Assembly (NCBI RefSeq): GCF_947179165.1
Contig: NC_077238.1
Coordinates: forward strand, 44,933,293-44,997,292
Source of the DNA: Solanum dulcamara
Taxonomy: Eukaryota; Streptophyta; Magnoliopsida; Solanales; Solanaceae
Direction of reading: 5' to 3'
Length of the DNA stretch: 64,000 bases
Positions 48,903 through 59,600 of this stretch are shown piece after piece. The notes beneath the pieces are model-generated. The model did not search any database. It was given only the letters and a program-made list of their open reading frames with translations, and was not told the origin of the DNA. Made by a program: the position numbers and the translations under genes. The stretch's first letter is position 1, and each line of letters begins with the position of its first letter.

Positions 48903-50262
48903 ATTCCCAAAACATGCAGTAATTCTCATACTCATACAAATCTCTTGGTTGAGTTAATACTCAAAATACTTCTTTAAAGTCACAATGAAATTACTTATCT
49001 GAGTAAAATTGCTTTCTCAAACTATTTATGCTTTCTTTTAAAATGCTCATACTCTTCTCAATACAAGTAATGCATTTGGAACCATTCAAGTTCCCTAAAA
49101 ACACATTCTTGATGATAAATGCAAAATGATTTAACTCACTTAAAACTCATACAATCATGCATAATGAATAGTAATGCAAAAACAAATACCATCAATGTAG
49201 ACACTCATGTTCTCTTAAAAACTATTTTATTACTCATTATTTTGAAATACTTTTACATGAATTGAAAACAATGATAATTTATAGCAATGTAAGATGTTAA
49301 ACGTCTCAAATAAAGTTCATGTAAAACATAAGTATGAACAACATTCAATAAATAGAATCATATAAGGAATCATAAACTCAACGATGGAGAATCAAATTCA
49401 ATAACAAAGAATCATAGAAACTTGAATTTTCGTAAAAGGACTAGGTTAAAACCCATAGGATAGACTCTGACTAAGTAAGTTTAGATATAGGGTGTGAGGA
49501 AAAATACAGTCCAATACTATGATTAGCCTTACATACCTAGAAGAACAATATTCTTGAAGAAACTTGAAGAATTTGATGATGCCCTTGAAACCCTAGCTTT
49601 TTCTCCTCTTGGAACCTTCCTAGAAGTCTTAAAAGTGATTATTGCAAGAAAATGGTTGAATTATACTGAGAAGGTTTTTAAATTGATCCTACAACTTCAA
49701 GGCTTGGACTTGGAAAGGGTGGAATAGGATAGAAATACCCTTCATTAAAACCTGACTAGGTCGTCTATGGGTCAACCAACAAACCGTAAAACCTTATAAG
49801 GAATATAGAAGATCAACTATAGGAAGTTAACTGAAACACTATAGTTTCTAAAGTTTGGGTCTTTAGACCCTTCTACGGGTCATAGACCCTGATCGTAGGA
49901 AAGGGTATGAGAGTGTATCTTAGTACTTTGGTCTATGGGACCTTCTACAGTCCGTAGACCCTTCTACGGGTTGTATAAGCCCTTTGTCCTGCACACTTGA
50001 AGTCCAAAGTCTATGAAATTTACCTACAGGCACCATCTATGGTCCGTATGAACTTTTACGGGCTTTAGAAGCAATTCGTAGAAAAGTTTGGAGATAGTCG
50101 ATTTTTTCTAAGTCTGGGAGTGAGCTAAGGGCCCTACATTTGACCCATAACTCCATCTATGATCCATAGGTGTTAATTGTGGTTCACATATCTGAGGGGC
50201 TTTTCTTCCTTTCTTCTAGGCTTTTCTGAGTTCGTCTAAGTTAGGATTTTCGGGGTGTTACA
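48903..50262 (-). repeat. Solo LTR G5, 5' part
   Basis: Ends in plus reading TTCGGGGTGTTACA at 50262, the element-strand start TGTAACACCCCG. Together with 32806-33704 it makes a single LTR of about 2.26 kb. It contains repeated CTACGG.CCGTAGACCC-like motifs at about 49740-50170. Confidence 0.78.
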
Positions 50263-52272
50263 GAAGCACTATCAGACATTATTATTTCATGGTCGGCATT
50301 ACGGACGATGAAGTATTTTACGGACCATGGAGCCACCCATGAAATCTTGCTATGATGTTTCTTCAGAAATTTATGCACATATTCCAGGATTATTTTGGTC
50401 CTTTTCCAAGATTTTTAACCTTATTCTAAGTCATTTTTGGGAATTTTAAAGGATTATGTCATTTAAATAACTAGTTTTCCTCTCATAACAATCAGTCTAA
50501 TCTTTCAAGTCTCTATAAATTCTCTCAAAACTCACCAGGGTTCCTCTTCTCCATCAAGAACCCTAAAGCTTTCAAGTCAAAAATATTAAAGAATCAAGAT
50601 AAGCCTTCCATCCAAGGTTTTCCCAAGTTCCTCCACTCTAAGAACTCCATAAAGAGTTTCTTTTCTCTAGATCAAGCACCAAGATTCCACGATCAAAGAT
50701 TTCCTCCAAGAAAGCTAGTGTTTTTCCCCAAGCTCAAGAAAAATCAAGTCTTCACCAAAGTTTTCACTCCAATAGCTTCAATAATAAGGTGTGTAAGGCT
50801 ATTCATAGTGTTGGACTAAGTTTGTTCTCACACCATACGTTTCAATTCAATTAGTAATAGTTTAACATAGAGTTTTAACCCAACTTCTTGAATTTAGAGT
50901 TCTTCCATTACTCCTTATTGTCGAATTTTGATGCTTATCATTCAAGTTGTGATTTTTTCATGTATTCCTTATTTTTGATTGTGTTCATGCCTATTTTTAC
51001 ATGAATCTTATTAAGCGAAGAGTTATTTCAAGGTTTTACATCGCTATAGATTATGCATTGTATTCAGTTAAACTAAAGTTCAAGTATTTCTAAGCTATTA
51101 GTTGAAGAAGAATTTTAAGGGAACTTTAGTGTTCCAAGTGCATTACTTTACTTTGAAAAGACAATGAATAATTTTAAAGAAATTATCAAATTTGAGAAAA
51201 TAATTTTAGTTAGTTAAAGATTAGTTTAGTTCGATGTAAAGAAAGTATTTAGAGACTTGACTCCGAGTATCAGATTTTCAGCTTCCCCTAAAGTTGGATC
51301 TCCTTAAAAGTTGTTCAGCATAATGCATGTTTAGGTAGAATTATTGAGCAATGAGTTGGGTAAAAGTTAAGATAACTCATAGCCTATAACTTGCACCGCC
51401 AGTGTGGAAAGGATTGTGTCTTGGTTCGAGCGACTCCTCACCTCCGTTTCTGATAAGGACTTTTTAGGTGGACCCATAAGTTACGTTGTTATCCTATGCT
51501 CTAACATGGTATAGGATAAGTCTAAAAACATGAGCAGAACATTGTATCATCATGAGACGCATATTGATGGTTTTCGGTAAAAAAAAACTCCCCAGGAAGT
51601 AACGCTATTATTTTCAAAATATATTGCATTGTCTTAATTGTGAAGCTTTGCATGTTTTATTTTGCATTCATGCTTTACATTTCAGTCAAGTTATTTTCAT
51701 TATTTCTTTCAGCATGAGTATTCTGTTCAGTTATTATTTTGTTCATCTCTATTACATACCATACATTCCATGTACTAACATTATTCGATGTTGCATCATT
51801 TTATGATGAAGATTCAGGGACTCACTATTGCAGACACTTCATTAAGATCTCTTTCTATCAATAGTTGGTGAGATCTCCTCACTTATGGAGGGCTCCAGTT
51901 TAGCTAGTTGAGTCCATTTAATTATTAGTCTTGTTTCTATGGAGTAGCCAGGTAGCCGTGGGTCTTGTCCTAACACCTATCTCAGTTTAATAGAGGTTTC
52001 ATGGAAAAAATTAGTGAGTCAGTTCGGTCTATTTATTATGATATTTTAAACAGTATTACTATTTATATTTAGAGGTATTTTCAGACTTTTGCATAAAATA
52101 AGATTGAGATATTTTAAGTTTGTTTAAATGATTTTAAACGCAAATCACTTTTAATGCTTTTGCATAGTTTTTAAATATTTTGCTTAGTAGTCAGCCAGAC
52201 AAGAGGTTCACTTGGGACCAATAATAATTTCTGAGTGTCGGCCACATTCAGGTGTAGGCTTGGGGCGTTACA
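50263..52272 (+). repeat. LTR-D (3' LTR of G4), second part
   Basis: Continues LTR-D after the nested block and ends AGGCTTGGGGCGTTACA at 52272. Total LTR-D length without the insertion is about 2.38 kb. No coding content recognised. Confidence 0.82.
50514..50520 (+). promoter_or_regulatory. Candidate LTR-D TATA box
   Basis: TATAAAT preceded by TTTCAAGTCTC and followed by TCTCTC-rich leader sequence, about 0.6 kb into the reconstructed LTR order. Inferred from position and composition only. Confidence 0.35.
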
Positions 52273-52540
52273 CTTACCCAACTCTATTTTACTTTTTCAA
52301 GCCAAAATAGTGTTAGAGAGCCCAAACAATGTTACAACCATTGATTTTTTGATTAAAACTTCAAGAAAATAATAAATTCATGCATAAAAATTAATTTTAG
52401 AGTTATTGAGTTTTACACCCATGTCTTGCACACACACCCCTAAATACAAATTTATACTCATAATTGAAGAAATAAAGATTATACCCATATAGGAAAATTT
52501 TATTTCAAGGAAAATTGATTAACAAATTTGAGATCCAAAA
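52273..52540. other. Unassigned AT-rich sequence
   Basis: Between LTR-D and the first recognisable part of the G7 LTR. I see no frame, repeat or motif in it. Confidence 0.4.
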
Positions 52541-54540
52541 CATGGAAAGGTGTAAAGGCTTCCAGGGAAGGGTTATACAGACCCTTCTACGGACTGCCAA
52601 AGGAACCACGATCCATGAAGGGGTCCCATGGAAATAGGCTTGGGATGTGGAAGTTGAGGGAAGATCCCACTAAGTAGACTACGACCCATAGACATTAACA
52701 CGGATTGTGTAGAGGTCCGTGTAATTTTAGCCCTGGGACTTTGAATGAGTCACACTTCACAGAGCACCTTCATGACCCGTAAAGGTGTTGATGACCCATA
52801 AAGCCTCCTGTATAATCCAACCCCCAGTATAAAAAGTTCTACCCTATTTCGACAAACACTTATACCGTCCGTGGAAGTTTATACGGGTCCTATAAGTGGG
52901 TTGTGAAGTTGACCCGTCAGTCTTTTGCTAGGGGTGCTTGGGTCTTTTTCCATTAGTTTAATTCCTATAATTTGATGTTTTTAGATTGTATTCTTAAACT
53001 ATAACTGATTCCCAACCCTCATTAACCCTCATTCTCTAAATTACTTTTCCAATAAAAAATTCTCTCTCTAAAAGAATTCTCCCAAAGATTCTTCTTCAAG
53101 ATCAACCTAGCATACCATGGGTCAAGTGCCTCGATCAACATTATTGTATAAGATTTTATTCTAGGAATGTGGGAATTCACCAATGGTTTCCATTCATCCA
53201 CTGGATCCCAAAAGAATCTGAAGTCTCTAATTTAATTTCACTCAATTCCAAGGAGTTTCATGTCAGTTCTTCATGGGTCTTTTCGATATTGATTCAATTG
53301 ATATTGTTTCACTTGATTATGCATGAATTTACATTAGTACGTATTTTTACATTGATTTCACATAGACCCATGCATAATGTTATGATTTCCAATTATGAAC
53401 TATGAATTTATGATCAAGGATTTATGAATGTTTTATGCAAAGCTATGAACTATGTTTCGAGTATGTTTCAAGTATAATTGAATGAATTGTCAAAGTGTTT
53501 CTCACAGTATGAAAAAATCATGATTTAGATGCTTAGAAAGGTAAGTGTCTGTATGAATATGTTATGATCATGATTTTTAAGTAGTTATTCTTATGATATA
53601 TTTTATGAATGTGGATTTGAACTTGTTTGACTTTCCTAATGTTAATGTTTTACTATTTCTTTGGAATTAACTATGTACCAAGAGGACTTTGTGGAGGAGA
53701 CTTGGTAAGGGAGTCTTTAGTAGAAATCCATAGTCCCAAACTATGTTGCGCCCATAGGTTGCCTTAATTGGCATATCTAGTAGATCCACATATAGCACAT
53801 GTTATGATTATGATATGGTGTCTACATTGGCAAGTAGCCTCTCTCTTCTCGATGTAAAAGTTACATCGGATTTTATGATATAGCTCACAGTCTTAAATGT
53901 CGGTTAAGGTTAATATCCCACAAATGTATATGTTTTCTTAAGAGCTTCTTGACAATGTGTTTATGATGCAATGACCTTATTACATATTTAAAGTATTTTC
54001 ATGTTTTAATTCATGATTTTTAAGATAGTTGGTTATGCATCACATGTTCATACTAATTATGTCTGTTTATTCATATTTTTCACATACTTAGTAAATTCTA
54101 TGTATTGATGCATACTTTTACTTATATTTTCTCCCAATATAGGATCTGACTCTCATCCTCCACGTGGCTAGTTAGCGATCTATTCTGCTTTGCTATTTTG
54201 GTGAGTCATCATTATTGAGGGAGAACACACTGTCTTTTATTATGTTCAGACTATCTTACTTTTTCTTCAAGATTTGGTGAGCTATGAACTTATCCTATAC
54301 CCCGCCTAAAGTTTAGTTAAGGCACGTCTAGACTCTATGAGTATGTTGAGTTCACTTTTGACTATTATGTTCAAATTCTCATTTTATTGAGATTTCATCT
54401 TTGAGACTTATATTCTATATTTACACGTTGCTCTCATTATTTCTTATTTATCTTATGTATGTTATGCTAAGAGACTTGGTTAGAGTTTTTCAATATTCTA
54501 ATCATTATATCAGGTCTTGGGACTAGTTTGGGTTATGACA
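52540..54540 (+). repeat. G7 5' LTR
   Basis: Ends GGACTAGTTTGGGTTATGACA at 54540, followed by a primer site. It shares the order of features of the G6 and G8 LTRs (CTAGTTAGC and TTGGTGAGTC segments near the 3' end). The start is approximate because TG is not recognisable. Confidence 0.72.
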
Positions 54541-55585
54541 AACTTTGTATCAAAGCACAAGTTTCAAGAGTCCTAAGGTGTTTGATATGCCACATCAAGT
54601 AGGATATTGTTCATCAGTGTGAAGTGGTTCATATCTATGAATAGGAGGCTATGAGGCATTTTACTAAGCTTCACTTCTTTCATCATTCTTATGTTGTGCG
54701 ATATAGTTGAACTCTAAGGTTTTCCTTCTAACTATCATCCTTTGTGATTACAGATTCATTCCTCCATGAATGGCATAATTTCAAAGGAATGCCAATGCAA
54801 TTAAGAATGAAAAACAATAAGCAACCAATTATCCTCTAGCCGAGCAATTCTCTCATGTAGAATTTTGAGCGGCTTTTCAAGTGCTTTCCCAAGCTACGAT
54901 AGCACAAGCCAATCATGAAGTGGTTGCTCTCATGAACCCAAGTGTGGGTACGACGGCTAGTAAAGTTCGTGACTTTACTAGGATGAACCCTCTATAGTTC
55001 TATAGTTCTAAGGTGAAAGAGGATCCACAAGAGTTTGTTGAGGATATTCAAGATTATTAAGATCATGGGAATTAGTCTGATGGAGAAGGAAGACTTGGCT
55101 TCATATCAACTAAAGGGAGTTGCTCAAATTTGGTACGAACAATGAAAGAGTAAAAAGGTTAGATATGCGGGTCCCATTAATTGGGAATAATTTAAGGGTG
55201 TTTTGCATGACTCTGTTTGAGTTGAGGGAAACTAAGGTACAAGAGTTCATCAACTTAAGATAATATAATATGAGTGTAAGAGAGTATGCTTTGAAATTCA
55301 CTCAAGTATCAAAATATGCTCCCTTCATTGTTGCAGACTTAAGAGCTCGTATTGGCAAGTTCATCTCGGATGTACCGTACTTGGTGATCAAAGAATTTAG
55401 AACTGCCATGTTGATAAAGGAAATGGATATCTCAAAGCTAATGACACATGCCGAGTAGATAGAGAAAGAAAAGCTAAAGGATAGAGCTAAGGAGTCCAAG
55501 AGGGATCAGACCGATGGTGGTATCTATTTTCATGGTAAGTCTAAAAACTCTGGATCCAAATTTCAATAAGGATAGGGTGTCAAAC
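54541..55585 (+). pseudogene. G7 primer site and gag pseudogene
   Basis: TTGTATCAAAGCA at about 54545 is a decayed tRNA-iMet primer site. Gag blocks follow: FTRMNPL near 54977, QEFVEDIQDY near 55030, QLKGVAQIWYE-like near 55110 and, at 55270-55458, MSVREYALKFTQVSKYAPFI then RARIGKFISDVPYLVIKEFR and EMDISKLMTHAE before a stop. Frames shift at least twice. No zinc knuckle, protease or RT follows: after KESKRDQ-like codons the sequence reaches the G8 LTR at 55586. Confidence 0.82.
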
Positions 55586-57905
55586 TGTAAGGTCCTATGT
55601 GATATTAAGGTTGGAATGTGTTATAATAAGATAAAATAGAGGAAAATGGCTTCGGAGGATTTCTTGGACTTGTATTTTGCAAGGTGAAATTTTCAAAAAA
55701 TGCCTAGACCAGTTAAATCCGTGACCTAGGTGCATCATGCTTCTGTTCCTGGAAGGAGAAAATTTGTCCAAACTTGAATATAGGTCAAATATGGGGAAAA
55801 ATGTAAGTTTGTGAAAAAATGACCTATGGGAGAACAACTCCGCATCGCGGACGTGTTCCCGGACAGTGTAATTTTTTGCAAAATTTTCCAATTTTAATTG
55901 ATGGCATCTTGGATAATTCCCTCTATATAGTTGGGTTTGGATGATTTTTGGAGTTATTTTCCACCATTTTACTACCTAAAACCCTAGATTTTATTCCCCT
56001 ATTTTCCAAATCATCTCCTACAAGATTCCCTCTCAAACTAAAAGGTTTCAAGGCTCCCCATTGAAGACCAAGCATCAAGATTACTTCAAGTTTCTCAAGA
56101 CTTATTCAATCTCTCTCCAAGATTAACTCTAAGGTATGTGGGTCTTTATCCATGGTTGCTTCCACCCGTGGAGACCAAAACCCTTTCAACTAAATCTCTT
56201 GATTTCAAGTAATATTTTCTTATGGGTCATTCTAAGTTCTACTTAATAGCATGAATCATAATTAAACTCATGATTATTGGTCTATTTTAAAGCAAAATGA
56301 TTTCATATGCATGGATTGATGTTTTGCAAGAATTTTCTCGACTTAACTCCTTAAAGGTTCTTGAAATTCATGGTGGGTTGTTTAAAGCATGATTTCTTTG
56401 TTGATGAATTTCACAATGCTTATGCATAATTTCATTTACATACATGTTTGAAGGTTGAATTGACTTGAACCCGCCCAGTATTACTCTATTTTTACTAAAC
56501 CATAACTTGAAGGTTATGGGCTCCAACTAAATGTTTATGAAAGTTAATGACTATAATTATAAGAGTCTTTTCAATGAACGAATGAATATTGGTGGAAAGT
56601 TTTCTCACCTAAGCTAATGGATTCTCTATGCGATAAAAGACAATTATTGCACACTTGAATCACTTAAGGTATTAGGGAGCTATTTTATGGTTATGTTTTC
56701 ATAAATAGTAGATGGGTAATAGATATGATCCCTCCCACATGATGTTAACTTTATGTCTTATGATTTTTCTATTCCGTTGAGAGCTTACTTAGCACCGAGT
56801 GGACCTTGGGATAGGAACTCTCTATTATAGTTGAGGCAAGAGACTCGTAGTAAGATCCTATTGCCCCATAACTATGTGCCACCGTATGAGAATGGATCAC
56901 TCATAGAAGAGGTTTGTTTCCTTAAAAAGGGTCACCCATAGCTTAGGCTCGACCTTTCAAGTAGCTTAGTGGATCCACTTAGGTGTGACAGAGTCTACCT
57001 TTTCAAGTAGTCTCCCATTTTTTGGTGTAAGGGTAACAGAGTCTACCTTGTTAAAATATCCCTCTCACAATGTTTAAGGTATTTCTTGATGTGACTACTA
57101 ATATCTCTCGCACATGTCCATGATATCCTATGGTTGAAAGTTTTCCTCACAAAGGTTTATGGTATATATCCTACTATGATTCATGATTTTTACGATGATT
57201 ATGATTCTCATTATGTCTCATGGCATTTTAGAAGGCAAATGACTACTTACATTGACTTATCATTATTAGTATAGTTTTTATATTTTCACGTGGTTCCATT
57301 ATAGTTTCCAAATTGCATTGAGGTTATTCATGAATTACTATCATGTTTTAATGATTTACTTAGTATGTTTTCTAACTTGGTCAATTATACATTATGATGT
57401 CATGCATTGCATTGCTCACATACTTAGTACATTCAAAGTAATATCTCACACTCTTTTGTCTACATGATATCACCATGTAGGGATTGGATTTCCTCCTTAT
57501 TCTCCTCTACGTGGTTGGTTGAAAAAATTTTAAGGCTACTCTTGGTGAGTTTCCATGTTTCGAAAATGATATTCTTTTTCTATCTGGCTTATATTATGTT
57601 GAGACCTTTAGGCATCTATCATGGTACTTCATTTTTATTTTTATTGAGGGTGAGCTATAGACATGTCTTAGCCCCCTCCAAGTCTAAGACTATAGGTATT
57701 ATTTGACAAATGTAATGTGAGTCTTGACTATTAATATTTGATATGATTTTTTCCCATAACCCCACTTTCCCCTTTTAAATTCCACTTGTCATTTAATTGT
57801 AATTACCTATGAAAGGCTAAATGAATGCTAAGAGGATTGAGTGAGGCATCTTCAGGGTTTCTTATTTAAAGTGTCACATCTAGGCCCTAGGCTTGGGTCT
57901 TGACA
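55586..57905 (+). repeat. G8 5' LTR (2.32 kb)
   Basis: Starts TGTAAGGTCCTATG and ends CTAGGCTTGGGTCTTGACA at 57905, immediately before the primer site. Its first 170 bp match 59427-59600. Confidence 0.9.
55924..55930 (+). promoter_or_regulatory. Candidate G8 LTR TATA box
   Basis: TATATAG in the context CCCTCTATATAGTTGGG, about 340 bp into the LTR. This is the same relative place as TATAAAT in the solo LTR at 23629. Confidence 0.45.
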
Positions 57906-57909
57906 CACT

Positions 57910-57921
57910 TGGTATCAGAGC
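57910..57921 (+). other. G8 primer-binding site (tRNA-iMet)
   Basis: TGGTATCAGAGC, an exact match to the initiator tRNA-Met primer motif, four bases after the LTR end. Confidence 0.95.
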
Positions 57922-58119
57922 TCGAGATTTTGAATGGTCCTCAAAGTCTAACATACCGCGTCGAATAGGTTCTTGTTCATGGTTGTGAAGGATGTTACAA
58001 TTAGGAATTGGAGACTATGAGGCATTTAGGAAACTTTCCCTTCTTTCATGATTCATGTCATGACTTAGAGTTGTTCTACGACTTCGTTTATCTAATGAAT
58101 CATTTCGTGTTCTCTAGAC

Positions 58120-59035
58120 AATGCATCAAGGAAGTATCCACCACCTACAACAATAGATTCTAACGAGGACCAAATTCCTTTGGTTTTCGAGGCTCTACTT
58201 GAGGAGGGAGTTACACAAGCAGAGTTTCAAAATGTCATCTCTTTGTTGGCCCAAATCATGTCCAACCAAACTAATAAAGGTGTTGCTCCTCCTCTGTCTC
58301 AAGTACCTACCTTAGCTACAAGGATTCGAGACTTCCAAAGGATGAATCCACCTAATTTTGATGGTTCTAAGGTAGATAAGGACCCAACAGAGTTTATTGA
58401 GGAAGTTTATCGGGTTGTGGAAATTGTGGGAGTACCTCCAAATGAAAAGGCCAAGCTGGTAGCCTATTAACTCAAGGGTGTAGTAAGTGTTTGGTATGAA
58501 TAATGGGTGTTTGAAAGGGTTGAAGGTATGGAACCCATAGAGAGGGAAGAGTTCAAGGGTGCCTTCTTAGATCGCTTCTTTCCTTTGGAGTTAAGGGAGG
58601 CAAAGAATCAAGAGTTCATCAATATTGGCAAGGGAGCATGAATGTGAGAGAGTATGCCCTCAAATACACCAAAATGTCTAAGTATGCTCCTTTCATGGTT
58701 TTTGACTCAAGTGCAAGAATGAGAAAATTCATCTCTGGCGTTTCTAATTTTGTTTCCAAAGAATGCAAGATGGCCATGTTGGTCAAGGAGATAGACATCT
58801 CCTGATTCATGACATATGTGGAACAAATAGAAGAACCTTCAAAAGGCCACAAACCGATAGTGGTTCATCTTTTACTAATGCTTGGTGTCTAGGCCTAACA
58901 AGGAAGAATGTCCATTTCCCCCTTGTGAGAGGTGTTGTAGGACTCACTAAGGAGAATTCATTTCCAGTAAGGAGGGTTTCTACAAGTGTGGTGATATAGG
59001 GCATAAGATGAAGGATTGTCTTGTGGTTATTAGAA
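58120..59035 (+). pseudogene. G8 gag pseudogene
   Basis: The best-kept gag in the window. 58180-58470 is open for 96 codons and holds FQNVISLLAQIMSNQ, RIRDFQRMNPPNFDGSKVDK and DPTEFIEEVYRVVEIVGV. Past a stop come LKGVVSVWYE, then EREEFKGAFLDRFFPLELRE and AKNQEFINIGKG, after which the frame shifts (MNVREYALKYTKMSKYAPF-like sequence near 58640). A zinc knuckle near 58975-59020 reads FYKCGDIGHKMKDC, with the first Cys changed to Phe. After RTGRKMAQTGSSG no protease follows; the sequence goes into 3' untranslated region. The codons upstream of 58180 are probably also gag but carry a stop. Confidence 0.88.
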
Positions 59036-59410
59036 CAGGAAGGAAGATGGCTCAGACTGGTTCATCCGGTATGTTATGGGTTTATGTTTGTTCAGATAAT
59101 GGTTGGCATGAATTGGTTTCATATACGCTGTGCCATGATTGACTTGATAATCCTAGTGTTTGAGTTTTCGTGCTAGTTGAAGTGTTAGTTTCTCATGTCT
59201 ATCCTTATGAGTTTATGAATTCAAGTTATTCTCATGTCCTTTAAAATCCATGGATGTTCATGAAGTTGATTTTTAAAAGTCATGTTTTATGCTACGTTTG
59301 AAAATCCCATGTTCTATGCTTTTTGATATGTTATTGCATTCATGTTGAGTTGCTAGTCCTCTTTTCGTGTCCATTGTATGCTAGTAGGATCTCATTCGAG
59401 GAAGAATATT

Positions 59411-59426
59411 CCCAAGGGTGAGATAT
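59411..59426 (+). other. G8 polypurine tract
   Basis: CCCAAGGGTGAGATAT directly before the 3' LTR start, after the lead-in TCGAGGAAGAATATT, equivalent to the G6 and G4 tracts. Confidence 0.8.
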
Positions 59427-59600
59427 TTTAAGGTCCCGTGTGTTTTGAAGGTTGTAATATGTTATGATAAGGTAAAACAGAGGGAAAATGCCTTTGGAGG
59501 TTAAGGCACGCCGCACTTCTAGTCCTGGACAATGCAAATTTATCTGAACTTGAATCAAGCTCAAATTTGGGAAAAATTAAACTTTGGAAAAAAGACCTAT
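59427..59600 (+). repeat. G8 3' LTR, first 174 bp
   Basis: TTTAAGGTCCCGTG (TG decayed to TT) matches the start of the 5' LTR and runs to GACCTAT at 59600, where an LTR starting TGTAATGACC is inserted. Confidence 0.85.

Larger units (their letters stand above)
55586..59600 (+). mobile_element. G8: gypsy deletion derivative (LTR-gag-LTR)
   Basis: 5' LTR 55586-57905, primer site 57910-57921, gag 58120-59035, polypurine tract 59411-59426, 3' LTR from 59427, cut at 59600 by another LTR. Left flank CAAAC (55581-55585) is one arm of the target duplication; the other arm is outside reach because the 3' LTR is interrupted. No pol sequence is present. Confidence 0.85.

Noticed and set aside
57910..57921. 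A tRNA gene near the TGGTATCAGAGC motif
   Set aside because: Only the 12-base primer site is present, with no cloverleaf around it.
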